64,000 nucleotides of DNA from a virus, in IMG/VR virus record IMGVR_UViG_3300017917_003388, positions 1-64,000 of that record; one strand, given 5' to 3'. The stretch's first letter is position 1, and each line of letters opens with the position of its first letter. The notes under the pieces were generated by a model, which was given only the letters and a program-made list of their open reading frames with translations, was not told the DNA's origin and made no database searches. This document shows, one piece after another, positions 38,364 through 47,038 of the stretch. Both the position numbers and the translations under genes were made by a program.

Positions 38364-39034
38364 TTTTTAACTAATGCTGAAGTTATACTTCTGAATTTAT
38401 ATTGGGGTTCTTGATTAGGATTAAATTTATTATGGATTTCAATAATATCTATATTTTCATTTAAATATCTATTTTGTTCTGGGTTCAAGTATATACTATT
38501 AAATGATTCCATTAAATAATATAAAGTTGTATTTTTTCTATTTTCATGAATATCTATATATTTCCCATATAGTGGATATCCATTATCAGCTAAAGATGTA
38601 TGTAAATCTTCTATAAAATATATCCCTTTAGATTTCAACAATGGAAATAAATAACCTAAAGTAATTTGTTGATCAAACATATGATGACTTCCATCATCTA
38701 ATATAACATCAAATTCATATCCTTTAGATATACATTCATTATAAAAATTAACAAGTTGGGAAGGTTGAGATTGATCTAATTGAAAAGTATATATTCTATC
38801 ATTATTATATTTACTTTTATCTTCAATATCTAATCCTATTATTATACTATTAGGTAAATATTCATACCACGTGTTAAGTGATTTACCATGACATACTCCT
38901 ATTTCTAATATTAGAAGGGAATTATTTTTTATAGGTTCTAAATATTTTTCATAAAACGAAGCATATGAATGTTTAGGACCTATTTCTGTACCTTTATCAG
39001 ATTGGTATTTATTAAATAAACTATTTAAATCCAT
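38360..39034 (-). CDS. class I SAM-dependent methyltransferase (CmcI/MycF-like)
   Basis: 224 aa. LFNKYQSDKGTEIGPKHSYA, SAM-binding ILEIGVCHGKSLNTW, acidic loop IIGLDIEDK and the metal-site-like VILDDGSHHMFDQQ followed by YFIEDLHTS. This combination matches metal-dependent sugar O-methyltransferases of the MycE/MycF/CmcI group. In this glycosylation cluster it probably methylates sugar residues. Start overlaps nothing; the stop overlaps the truncated glycosyltransferase start (ATGA). Confidence 0.87.
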   Translation of the reverse strand: MDLNSLFNKYQSDKGTEIGPKHSYASFYEKYLEPIKNNSLLILEIGVCHGKSLNTWYEYLPNSIIIGLDIEDKSKYNNDRIYTFQLDQSQPSQLVNFYNECISKGYEFDVILDDGSHHMFDQQITLGYLFPLLKSKGIYFIEDLHTSLADNGYPLYGKYIDIHENRKNTTLYYLMESFNSIYLNPEQNRYLNENIDIIEIHNKFNPNQEPQYKFRSITSALVKK

Positions 39035-39035
39035 T

Positions 39036-39617
39036 TTATTTACTAGCTTTTATACAAAGTGAATCAAATGTACTCAGATTATATCCAAGTTCTACAAGAT
39101 ATTCAGTTATTTTTCTTAAATTTTCACCCCCATAGAATGGTCCATCAGAATGAGCTGCTTCAAATATTATATTTCTAAAATCATATTTTGAAAAATCAAT
39201 ACTAGCTATTATATGAACATCTAATCCTTCAGCATCTATGAATAAATAATCAACATATGTTAGATTATATTTATCCATTAATTGATTAATACTTAAACAC
39301 TGAACATCCATTGATAATACAGGATATTGTTCTAAAGAAGGACTATGGTATTTAGTATGATAATAATCAAATGAACTTACTTCATAATTACTATCTTTAA
39401 GATAATACAATTTAGTATTTTTAATAGTTTCATCATTAGATATAGCTATATTTTCTATAATTGTTTTACCAATGTTTTTATATTGGGATTTCAGATCATC
39501 AATAATAAAAGGAATTGGTTCTACTAATATTAATAATTCTAAATCATCTATATTTTCATTAACAAAATCATATACATGATCCTTACCATTATTAGCACCT
39601 ATTTGTATTATTTTCAT
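39036..39617 (-). CDS. FkbM-family methyltransferase
   Basis: 193 aa. IQIGANNGKDHVYDF (SAM motif I), LILVEPIPFIIDDLK, and the FkbM hallmark VDYLFIDAEGLDVHIIASID. FkbM enzymes O-methylate sugars or polyketides. Neighbouring sugar enzymes indicate a sugar substrate. Overlaps the glycosyltransferase fragment by 4 nt. Confidence 0.9.
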   Translation of the reverse strand: MKIIQIGANNGKDHVYDFVNENIDDLELLILVEPIPFIIDDLKSQYKNIGKTIIENIAISNDETIKNTKLYYLKDSNYEVSSFDYYHTKYHSPSLEQYPVLSMDVQCLSINQLMDKYNLTYVDYLFIDAEGLDVHIIASIDFSKYDFRNIIFEAAHSDGPFYGGENLRKITEYLVELGYNLSTFDSLCIKASK

Positions 39618-39841
39618 ATTAGTTTACTATAGTAATTATTTTGTTTTTCTTGTTTTTCTATGGTTTTCGGATGATATAATGCATATTCTTCTAATTCTGG
39701 TAAATTAGCATATGTTTTATACCCATCTAATACTTCATGTATTTTATTTTTCCATTTAATTTCAGAAGTATTTTTATAAATACGCCATTGCATATCACTC
39801 CATTGAATAATTGGTTTGTAGTATTTTACTTTAATTTTCAT
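39614..39841 (-). CDS. C-terminal fragment of a split family 2 glycosyltransferase (75 aa)
   Basis: KVKYYKPIIQWSDMQWRIYK then EIKWKNKIHEVLDGYKTYAN and LYHPKTIEKQEKQNNYY is the typical C-terminal part of a GT2 family, not a complete protein. The matching N-terminal part is at 40541-41080; an HNH endonuclease gene separates them. It has its own ATG and may be translated separately, but whether the two halves still work together is unknown. Confidence 0.8.
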   Translation of the reverse strand: MKIKVKYYKPIIQWSDMQWRIYKNTSEIKWKNKIHEVLDGYKTYANLPELEEYALYHPKTIEKQEKQNNYYSKLI

Positions 39842-39857
39842 AATTGAATATAATAAA

Positions 39858-40511
39858 TTAATTTTTGTATCTCCAAATATAGCCCCCAGCTGATTTATTT
39901 ACTCCGTTATTTCTGGCGTTCCCAGCGATTACGGATGGGTTAATTTTTAATTCAAAACTAGCATTTTTAACACTTTCCCATTCTTTAATAAGGTTTCCTT
40001 GTTTATCATACTGTAAAACAGGTTTAGAGTTCCTTTTAATTAATTCTTTCACAAAGGTTTCATTTCTTTTTTTTCCTTTATTGATTTTACTAATTTTTTC
40101 TCCAAATCCTTTAGGCTTAGGTTTAGAATTAGCTTTACCTATTTTTTTATTTCGTTCTTCACTTTTAATTTTATCTCCAAATCCTTTAGGTTTAGGTTTA
40201 TTTTTAGTAAAATTGTTCCATTTCTTTTTTATATATTCATATTCTCTAGAAGAAACAATGTATTTCGTTTTTTTATTTTTATTTATAGACATTAAAAATA
40301 AAGCATACCATAACTTTTGATTGTTTGGATAAATTTCACAAAGTAATTTATGACATAAAAAGTGTTCTCGTGCTGTTAGTTCTACTAAATTTTCTTCTTC
40401 ATCCAAACCACCCATACATCTTGGTATGATATGGTGGTTTTCTTTATAGTCTTCTAATTTACGAGTTTTAGCACGTTCTATAATTTGGTTGTAAATTTTT
40501 ATATATTCCAT
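39858..40511 (-). CDS. HNH homing endonuclease with NUMOD repeats, splitting a glycosyltransferase
   Basis: 217 aa. HNH core: KENHHIIPRCMGGLDEEENL then VELTAREHFLCHKLLCEIYP, with conserved HH, N and H. Next come NUMOD3-type repeats (KPKPKGFGDKIKSEERNKK, ANSKPKPKGFGEKIS) and a NUMOD1-like end (VLQYDKQGNLIKEWESVKNA). Only 16 and 29 nt separate it from the flanking fragments, so there is no room for a group I intron. A late-type promoter motif precedes it. Confidence 0.92.
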   Translation of the reverse strand: MEYIKIYNQIIERAKTRKLEDYKENHHIIPRCMGGLDEEENLVELTAREHFLCHKLLCEIYPNNQKLWYALFLMSINKNKKTKYIVSSREYEYIKKKWNNFTKNKPKPKGFGDKIKSEERNKKIGKANSKPKPKGFGEKISKINKGKKRNETFVKELIKRNSKPVLQYDKQGNLIKEWESVKNASFELKINPSVIAGNARNNGVNKSAGGYIWRYKN

Positions 40512-40523
40512 ATAGATAATATT

Positions 40524-40537
40524 TATTATAAATATAA
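40524..40537 (-). promoter_or_regulatory. late-type promoter motif
   Basis: Minus strand TTATATTTATAATAAA, about 15 nt upstream of the HNH gene ATG. Probably carried in with the endonuclease gene. Confidence 0.45.
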
Positions 40538-40540
40538 CAT

Positions 40541-41080
40541 CTATTCGGAAGATATAACCCTTTCCTCAATAATTAAGTTATTTTGTTTTAGTAAATTATA
40601 CTCATCTAAATCTTTTGGATTAGATAAATCAAATACTTTTTCTTCTTTTATATTTTCTAATTTGCTTATTTTCCAGTTCCATTTTTGAACATGGGATAAC
40701 CCTATTCTTTCAACAGTATTTACTCTTGGTACTAAAATTACATCAGTTGTATTATTTTCCAGAATATATGGGATATTTTTTATCAAATATGGATTAGGAA
40801 TCTCATCTGCATCTAAATTTATTATTACGTCGCCTGAGCATAATGAATTTAATGTATTTTTCCAATTTGCGAAATGTCCTTCAAATTTTCCTTCATACCA
40901 ATTGAATTCTCCATTTACTGAGTGAGATCTTAGGTAATCTTCTACAGCATTACAATTTTTGGATTTATCAAATAATATTACAATTTCATCTTCTAAACGT
41001 TTATGTTCAAGTAAAAAATTAACTAAACGTTGAATTTCCATTATTTCATCACATACTGTGATCCCATATGAAATTTTCAT
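40541..41080 (-). CDS. N-terminal fragment of a split family 2 glycosyltransferase (179 aa)
   Basis: Catalytic GT-A half: ISYGITVCDEIMEIQRLVNF, EIVILFDKSKNCNAVEDYLR, and the metal-binding IINLDADEIPNP. It breaks off after NNLIIEERVISSE just before the HNH endonuclease gene; the missing C-terminal part is the 75-aa frame at 39614-39841. The nucleotide-sugar site is intact, so it may retain partial function. Promoter box upstream at 41.1 kb. Confidence 0.87.
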   Translation of the reverse strand: MKISYGITVCDEIMEIQRLVNFLLEHKRLEDEIVILFDKSKNCNAVEDYLRSHSVNGEFNWYEGKFEGHFANWKNTLNSLCSGDVIINLDADEIPNPYLIKNIPYILENNTTDVILVPRVNTVERIGLSHVQKWNWKISKLENIKEEKVFDLSNPKDLDEYNLLKQNNLIIEERVISSE

Positions 41081-41103
41081 ATAACTTAATTATTAATTTT
41101 ATA

Positions 41104-41142
41104 TTAATTGAATATATATAAATTTTTTATAAACCCCAATTT
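41104..41142 (-). promoter_or_regulatory. TTTGG/TTGGGG-type promoter box
   Basis: Minus strand AAATTGGGGTTTATAAAA, spacer, TATATATATTCAATT. GG to TATATT is 21 nt, the same as in the AGGATTT boxes. Drives the glycosyltransferase fragment starting at 41080. Confidence 0.6.
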
Positions 41143-41149
41143 AAAAAAA

Positions 41150-41605
41150 TTATTCAAATATCCCTATATATTCTAAAGCATCTATGAAATTATAAGTATC
41201 GAATGTTTCCATAGTAGTCATATCCATACGATATTCATAAAATTCTCCAGATTTTCCTTTGATTGGATATTTCTCTTTTTCTTCTTCGGTAATACGCACC
41301 GCTTTAACTGCTGCCCATTTTGCATTGTCTTTAGATGTACCATTGTAAAATATCATACCTTGATTTGGAATATTAATTGTTGTCGGCATCCATTCCAGAC
41401 CATTTTCATCTTTAAATATTACATCTTTGTAAAGTTCAGGAAGAATTTCTAATTGTTGTTTATAAAATTCTTCTCCTTCTTTCATTAAACTATTGGTTGT
41501 AAAACCACATCCAAAACAATTATATGTTTTAATTTCTGGGGTATTTTCTATTACATAACATGCATCTGATTTTCCACAGGGGCACATATTTAAATTATCT
41601 ATCAT
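41150..41605 (-). CDS. zinc-ribbon protein (151 aa)
   Basis: N-terminal zinc ribbon: MCPCGKSDACYVIEN and IKTYNCFGCGFTTNSLMKEG, four to five Cys in the layout of primase- or topoisomerase-type ribbons. Rest alpha/beta (GMIFYNGTSKDNAKWAAVKA, TFDTYNFIDALEYIGIFE). No catalytic domain visible. May be a DNA-binding accessory protein of replication. Confidence 0.82.
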   Translation of the reverse strand: MIDNLNMCPCGKSDACYVIENTPEIKTYNCFGCGFTTNSLMKEGEEFYKQQLEILPELYKDVIFKDENGLEWMPTTINIPNQGMIFYNGTSKDNAKWAAVKAVRITEEEKEKYPIKGKSGEFYEYRMDMTTMETFDTYNFIDALEYIGIFE

Positions 41606-41619
41606 TTTTATTTAATATT

Positions 41620-41817
41620 TTAAAGATTTTTTTCAATTATATTTTTGTATTCTTCTAATAATTTAGGATTTGGTTTTGAATTAAGTATGTTAGTTTTTAC
41701 AACGAATTCATTTAATTTTTTACCCAAAAGTCTTTCAGATGTTTTTTTATTTATTTCATCTAAAAGATATTTTTTGAAATATTTAAAATCTGAAAGAAAT
41801 GTTATCAGTTTATTCAT
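41620..41817 (-). CDS. hypothetical small protein (65 aa)
   Basis: Start at ATG 41815-41817 (MNKLITFLSDFKYFKKYLLD), overlapping the end of the 2H phosphoesterase gene by 8 nt; a longer frame runs inside that gene. Basic, helical. Function unknown. Confidence 0.72.
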   Translation of the reverse strand: MNKLITFLSDFKYFKKYLLDEINKKTSERLLGKKLNEFVVKTNILNSKPNPKLLEEYKNIIEKNL

Positions 41818-42373
41818 TTTGGTTTTTTTTAATTTTGATTGAGATTTTATCTTTATTTCCATCAGCATGAGAAAAAACAACATGTGTTGGATGAAGATCA
41901 AATTCTAATCCATCCATTAAATTAGCATATTTATCTCCTTCTCCTGATTTAATATACCCTATGGTTAAATGTGGTTTATAATCTTTAAAGGTAGAAGTAT
42001 AAGGATATTTTTTTAAACTATTATTAATATTTATTAAATCACTAGTATCTTTTGATTCAAATTTTAACACATCATATTTATCATTTTTGAATAACGATGC
42101 ATTATTTATAGTATATTTTTCTTTAAATTCAAAACCATCTATTACTTTTTTAATATCATCTAAAGTAACTTCAGAATGTAACCCATATAGTAAAGTTATA
42201 TGAGGTTCATCTTCTAAACCATATGTTTTATCTCCATCTTCTATATATATATCCCATTCATTTATAATTTTATGGATAGTTTTAATTAAAGGAAAATCAA
42301 AATATAACATTACACATCCAAATTCATATGTACTTGATGAATTTTCTTTAAGTAAATTTGTTAATTTGATCAT
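41810..42373 (-). CDS. 2H phosphoesterase (2'-5' RNA ligase-like)
   Basis: 187 aa. Two HxT motifs: EPHITLLYGLHS (His 58, Thr 60) and YKPHLTIGYIKS (His 135, Thr 137), about 75 residues apart as expected for the 2H fold. Enzymes of this fold hydrolyse 2',3'- or 2'-5'-linked nucleotides; the phage anti-CBASS protein Acb1 also belongs to this superfamily, so degradation of a cyclic-nucleotide defence signal is possible. The leader MIKLTNLLKENSSSTYEFGC resembles other possibly virion-targeted proteins here. Substrate unproven. Confidence 0.87.
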   Translation of the reverse strand: MIKLTNLLKENSSSTYEFGCVMLYFDFPLIKTIHKIINEWDIYIEDGDKTYGLEDEPHITLLYGLHSEVTLDDIKKVIDGFEFKEKYTINNASLFKNDKYDVLKFESKDTSDLININNSLKKYPYTSTFKDYKPHLTIGYIKSGEGDKYANLMDGLEFDLHPTHVVFSHADGNKDKISIKIKKNQNE

Positions 42374-42376
42374 ATA

Positions 42377-43666
42377 TTATTGTTTTATTTTTTGTAATGT
42401 GGGAAGTATAAGTTGGGTTTGCTTGGGAAATTCAGGAATAATATCTAAATATTCTTTCAATTTTTCAGTCATTTTTTCAAATGAAAAATTTTGTTTAGCA
42501 AAAAATGATTGTCTTGTCGCTCCATCTTTATAATTTTTATAATTTTCAAATACATCTCTTAATATATTAAATACTTGATTTACATCAGGAGAAAACCATT
42601 TAGCTTCAGATAATAACATATTATTAGCAGCACTTGGATGAACATTTGTTAATTTGCCTCCAATTAATGGAGAAAATTCAGCTTTTAAAAAATCAATATG
42701 GCCACTCCAATTAGTTGTAATTATTGGTTTTTTACTTTGAGTAAATTCAAGTAATGGACGACCGAAACCTTCTCCTTTAGTTAATGACACCATTGCTTTA
42801 ACCTTAGGATGATTATATATATAGTTCATTTCAATATCTGTAAATTCTCCATGGAGTAAATATATATTTGGTAAATCAACAGAATTTACAGTTGAACGTA
42901 TAGATGATATTCTTTTTAAAATTTCATCTCTATCCATATAAGATGAACCAACTATCGATGTTTTTAAAATCAATGCAGGTTTTTGTTTTTTATTTTTAAA
43001 TGTTTCCAAAAATGTTTTTATTAATAAACCTACATTTTTACGATCTTCCCCTAAATTACCTGGAAGCCATGTTCCGCAGAATAAGAAACAAAAATCTTCT
43101 TTAATATCGTCTCTTAATGTTTTAACAACTGGGTTAGAAATATCTGGTAAAATCTTATTGTATGTATTTGTATCTATTCCTTCAAACAATACTTCCATTT
43201 TAGTTTTTAATTCAATAATTCCTTCAATCTGTTTAGTTTGATTATTGGTTTTATTAAATTTAGAATTTATAAAGCTTTGTTTTGAATGTTCTGATGATAC
43301 TAGTACTAAATCCATTCTATTACAACCTTCGATCCATTCTGCTGGTACTATATCTGTTTCTAATCCTGCAGTGATACCAATATTATATTTACCTATTTTT
43401 TGAAATTCGTTAGGTACTGTAATCCATATAAAAATATCAGGTTGAGATGTTAGAGGCCCACTATGTATGTATTTAGTTAGAAAATCCCATTCTTTATTTT
43501 CTTCAATATAACCATGGGGACAGTTTCCCCAGTTACATGGAATTATTTTTATATCCCATTCATTCTGTTTTAATTCAATTAATGATTTAACTATATCTCT
43601 ACTTCTTTGTGAATATCCACTATATACATCTATAGGACAATATATAAAACAACTATTTTTATTCAT
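42377..43666 (-). CDS. family 4-type glycosyltransferase (429 aa)
   Basis: GT-B fold. The N-terminal domain recognises the acceptor (FIYCPIDVYSGYSQRSRDIV). In the C-terminal domain: VSLTKGEGFGRPLLEFTQSK then PIITTNWSGHIDFLKAEFSP, the donor-site E-x7-E region of GT4 enzymes. Part of the sugar cluster; acceptor unknown. Six nt from the ADP-ribosyltransferase-like gene. Confidence 0.9.
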   Translation of the reverse strand: MNKNSCFIYCPIDVYSGYSQRSRDIVKSLIELKQNEWDIKIIPCNWGNCPHGYIEENKEWDFLTKYIHSGPLTSQPDIFIWITVPNEFQKIGKYNIGITAGLETDIVPAEWIEGCNRMDLVLVSSEHSKQSFINSKFNKTNNQTKQIEGIIELKTKMEVLFEGIDTNTYNKILPDISNPVVKTLRDDIKEDFCFLFCGTWLPGNLGEDRKNVGLLIKTFLETFKNKKQKPALILKTSIVGSSYMDRDEILKRISSIRSTVNSVDLPNIYLLHGEFTDIEMNYIYNHPKVKAMVSLTKGEGFGRPLLEFTQSKKPIITTNWSGHIDFLKAEFSPLIGGKLTNVHPSAANNMLLSEAKWFSPDVNQVFNILRDVFENYKNYKDGATRQSFFAKQNFSFEKMTEKLKEYLDIIPEFPKQTQLILPTLQKIKQ

Positions 43667-43672
43667 AATTTT

Positions 43673-44350
43673 TTAACTTATATTTATTTCTTTAACTTTT
43701 TCTATTGCTTGTGGTGGTATATTATTTAAGGTATAATATCCATGAATATAATTGGGGTCAGTATATAATTTCAGATAATCCCCAGGAACCATATATGTAT
43801 TTATTTTTAATATTGTCCAATTTTTTATTCCTGTTTTTTGGTAAAACATTTCTCCTAAACTTTCTATATCTTCTAAATCTTTAGATAAATAAACTCTATC
43901 AGGATGGTATGATGCTTTTGATCTTGACTTAGGTACTAATCCTATGCTTAAAATTTTATCTACATTTTGTGTTGGAGCAATATGATAGAGAACTTGAGGT
44001 ATTTTTTCAACTATTTCTTCATCAAATTTAGCTTCAAATCTTAATCTAATTCCACCTTCTTTAAAATATTTTTCATCCCATTTTCCTGTATATCCTTCAG
44101 TTTCCATAAATGAAGGAAACCATCCTAAAATATTAGCATCTTTGATAATATCATTTAAATTGTTAATATTTGTATGAAATGTTTTAACATAAAATGAATT
44201 TCTACTTTTTGTAAATATAAATTTAGATGAATATTTTTTCTCTAAGATATTAAGTGTTTTTCCAATATTAGTAGTTTTAATTAAACCTTCTTGAAGATTT
44301 AATTCATATTCTTCTTTATATATTTCTAATAGTATATTGAGTAATTTCAT
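43673..44350 (-). CDS. ART/KptA-fold protein (225 aa)
   Basis: C-terminal half has the ADP-ribosyltransferase / RNA 2'-phosphotransferase layout: VLYHIAPTQNVDKILSIGLV, PKSRSKASYHPDRVYLSKDL, WTILKINTYMVPGDYLKLYT, then YYTLNNIPPQAIEKVKEI. The N-terminus MKLLNILLEIYKEEYELNLQ is a helix like those on other possibly packaged proteins. T4 packages ART enzymes (Alt) in its head; a similar injected ART is possible here but not shown. Confidence 0.78.
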   Translation of the reverse strand: MKLLNILLEIYKEEYELNLQEGLIKTTNIGKTLNILEKKYSSKFIFTKSRNSFYVKTFHTNINNLNDIIKDANILGWFPSFMETEGYTGKWDEKYFKEGGIRLRFEAKFDEEIVEKIPQVLYHIAPTQNVDKILSIGLVPKSRSKASYHPDRVYLSKDLEDIESLGEMFYQKTGIKNWTILKINTYMVPGDYLKLYTDPNYIHGYYTLNNIPPQAIEKVKEINIS

Positions 44351-44351
44351 A

Positions 44352-45803
44352 TTAATAAACTAATTTATGATTTAATGTTTTTTTAAATACATGTTTAGTA
44401 TTAATAAGTTCAAACTTTTCACGGGGTACCCAAGTTTCGAATAAATCATCTAAGGTATTTATAATTTTTATTCCCATCTTCTCCCCAGTAAATCCAGCTT
44501 CATCTGATATAGCCCATTCTCTTCCTTTTAATCCTCTTTCAATACGTTCAGCTTTAGACATACTATATGCTTCTTTAATTCTAATAGATGCATCTTCAGG
44601 TGTACATCTATCATCCCAAATATAAGGTGTTATAGGTGAACCTTGAATTGAACGATTTGTTGGGTAAACAGGTAAAGCCCATTCTCCACATTCTTTAATA
44701 GTACCATTATGATTAGAAGGAAATTTATTATCAAACTCTACCCATTTTCCATCTTTAACAAAACGCATTTGATCTTGCATTCCTCCAGTTACATTTGCTA
44801 TAATCATTTTTCCAGCTAATAAAGCTTCAGTTAAAGATAATCCCCATCCTTCATTTGATGTTAATAAAATTTGAGTATCAGATATATTATATAAGTAATT
44901 CATATATTTAGGATCTAATACTTTATCTGAAAATATTATATTGTATTTATTACCTAATTCAAAACCAAAAAGAAATTCACATACTGCATTTAAATCTGTA
45001 CCATTATCATCTATAATTTGGGTATGTAATATAAAGGCACATTCTCTAGCTTTTTCTTCAGGTAATGAATCAATAAAATATTTATATGCTAAAAGAGTAT
45101 CAGGAATTTGTTTACGTCTAATGTTTCGTGAGTTGAAAAATAGAATAAAATCATATTCTTTTCCTTTAAGTATTGTATTCTTAAATTGGTTAAATTCTGC
45201 AGATTGTTTTTCATCTTCAGATAATGGTTTAAAAACATTATGATCTAATCCATGAGGAACATAAGTTATAATCTTAGAATTTTTATCAGGACCTAATACT
45301 AATTTATTTATGTTAACTGTTTGTTTAGAAATCCCCAATAATGCATCGCATGCTTCATAAAATGGTTTATTATACATAGGGGCAGGATAATTATCCCAAA
45401 TATTAAGATAAATTATAGGTATTTTACGACGAATTTCGTTTTCTATTTGGAATAACCACATAAAATATCTAGGATCAGTTATCAGAAATATAGCATCTGG
45501 TTTTTCAGTTTTTATTAAATGTCTTATTAGATTGGGGTCTCCATAACCATCTGTTGGATATAAGAATACAGACGAATCTGTTAATCCAGTTATTTCATTA
45601 GTATTTTGGGATAAATCTAATCGCTTTCCTTTTTCAGGATGATTAATAGCTCCAGAGATTTGTACCCAGTTAAAATGATGACATGTATTTATAACTATTT
45701 CTCTACCTACCGTTGCTACTCCGGAATGAACCCTAATATCATCTGATATTAAAAGTATTTTTTTACGTTGGGATTGGGGAAGGTATTTGAATTTTTCTTT
45801 CAT
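44352..45803 (-). CDS. family 4 glycosyltransferase (483 aa)
   Basis: GT-B fold. N-terminal ILLISDDIRVHSGVATVGRE; hinge FILFFNSRNIRRKQIPDTLL; C-terminal donor site LLTSNEGWGLSLTEALLAGK (E-x7-E) and ANVTGGMQDQMRFVKDGKWV. Probably transfers a hexose from a nucleotide sugar. Adjacent genes for an epimerase and methyltransferases support a complete glycan pathway. Confidence 0.93.
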   Translation of the reverse strand: MKEKFKYLPQSQRKKILLISDDIRVHSGVATVGREIVINTCHHFNWVQISGAINHPEKGKRLDLSQNTNEITGLTDSSVFLYPTDGYGDPNLIRHLIKTEKPDAIFLITDPRYFMWLFQIENEIRRKIPIIYLNIWDNYPAPMYNKPFYEACDALLGISKQTVNINKLVLGPDKNSKIITYVPHGLDHNVFKPLSEDEKQSAEFNQFKNTILKGKEYDFILFFNSRNIRRKQIPDTLLAYKYFIDSLPEEKARECAFILHTQIIDDNGTDLNAVCEFLFGFELGNKYNIIFSDKVLDPKYMNYLYNISDTQILLTSNEGWGLSLTEALLAGKMIIANVTGGMQDQMRFVKDGKWVEFDNKFPSNHNGTIKECGEWALPVYPTNRSIQGSPITPYIWDDRCTPEDASIRIKEAYSMSKAERIERGLKGREWAISDEAGFTGEKMGIKIINTLDDLFETWVPREKFELINTKHVFKKTLNHKLVY

Positions 45804-45828
45804 AAACTTTTATTTTGTTATTTATTTT

Positions 45829-46020
45829 TTATAGATCTTTAATATCAGGGATATTATGATTGGTTATCAATTTTCTAAATTCAGAATCATTAAGATATAA
45901 ATCCATTGCTTTATTCACTAATTTATTTAGAGAAAATTTTCTTCGAACACATTCAATCTTAAAGTTATTAAACAATTCTTGATTTACTTTAACTGATGTT
46001 AATTGAGTTTTATCTTCCAT
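45829..46020 (-). CDS. ribbon-helix-helix DNA-binding protein (63 aa)
   Basis: LTSVKVNQELFNNFKIECVR then RKFSLNKLVNKAMDLYLND: the strand-helix-helix layout of Arc/CopG-type repressors. It would bind DNA as a dimer and could regulate the surrounding genes. Targets unknown. Confidence 0.82.
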   Translation of the reverse strand: MEDKTQLTSVKVNQELFNNFKIECVRRKFSLNKLVNKAMDLYLNDSEFRKLITNHNIPDIKDL

Positions 46021-46063
46021 ATTATTTATATAAATTTATTTATATATAAATATATTAAGATTT

Positions 46064-47038
46064 TTAATCTATTACAAATTTGAATTTAGATGTTTTTTTC
46101 TCTTTACCTTTATCACATAATTCAGGCATTTTATTAAACATACAATATTTACATGTTTTGGGATCAGGAGTAGGTTTATGTTCTATATTTTTATATGAAC
46201 CATCAATGTTGAATACATTTTCTATAAAATTCTCCAAATGTTTTCTTGCATTTTTTATCTTATTTTTTCCACTGATTGGAGAATATTCTTGAATTCTTTT
46301 AGAAAAAATAGATTCTTCCCATATTTTTCGTTTAAGTATAAAAAATTTAACATCAATTTTATCTTCAGATATACCAAATTGCTCGCTAAATATTGATTTA
46401 TATAATAACAATTGGTTTTGTTTATGAATATCTTTTTTATCTTTATCTGACCATCCTCTAGATGATGTTTTTATATCATATATAATAAAAGTATCAGTAG
46501 ATTCACAATATAATACTAGATCTATAAACCCACCAAATACTACATTTGGGAATTTAGGATTAGGTGATATAACTAATGGTATTTCTACACCTACTAAGTA
46601 ATAATCTTTTTTTATAAAATATTCTCTTCGTTTATCTTTGATAAATCTTAATATTTCTATACCATCATCAAAAAATTCAGACATTTCAGATGCATTACTA
46701 AAATGTTTAGATTTATTTTTTTCATATTGTTTATTATAATTATCACGAAATGAATTTTCAAAAAAGTTTTCAATATCAAATTCATCAGCTTGAACACTAT
46801 TTTCTTCATATAATATATGGAGAAAATGTTGTATAGTTTCATGTAATGCTGTTCCAAACACAGTATGTATGTTAGAGGTAAAGGCTTTATGACCTTCTTT
46901 ATATTGTAATGACCATTTTTTAGGACATGAAGCATACATAGACATTTGAGAGACAGATACGTTTTTTTGAAAACTATAATCTATCTCTCTATTTGGTATT
47001 GATTTAATTTTTTGAATTATTTCTGGGATCTGTCTCAT
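46064..47038 (-). CDS. PD-(D/E)XK nuclease with Cas4/AddB-like cysteines
   Basis: 324 aa. SVSQMSMYASCPKKWSLQYK with Cys 38, GTALHETIQ (catalytic His), GGFIDLVLY (Asp 173), IYDIKTSS (Asp 188, Lys 190) and a Q-rich motif IV (HKQNQLLLYK), then PDPKTCKYCMFNKMPELC near the C-terminus. Four Cys (one N-terminal, three C-terminal) fit the 4Fe-4S cluster of Cas4/AddB/RecB-type nucleases. Probably a DNA-end-processing exonuclease for replication and recombination. Overlaps the MazG-like gene by 4 nt. Confidence 0.9.
   Translation of the reverse strand: MRQIPEIIQKIKSIPNREIDYSFQKNVSVSQMSMYASCPKKWSLQYKEGHKAFTSNIHTVFGTALHETIQHFLHILYEENSVQADEFDIENFFENSFRDNYNKQYEKNKSKHFSNASEMSEFFDDGIEILRFIKDKRREYFIKKDYYLVGVEIPLVISPNPKFPNVVFGGFIDLVLYCESTDTFIIYDIKTSSRGWSDKDKKDIHKQNQLLLYKSIFSEQFGISEDKIDVKFFILKRKIWEESIFSKRIQEYSPISGKNKIKNARKHLENFIENVFNIDGSYKNIEHKPTPDPKTCKYCMFNKMPELCDKGKEKKTSKFKFVID

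Noticed and set aside
39842-40540. Group I intron interrupting the glycosyltransferase
   Set aside because: The flanks outside the HNH gene are only 16 and 29 nt, too short for the ribozyme core, and both exon pieces have their own start or stop. A plain endonuclease-gene insertion fits better.
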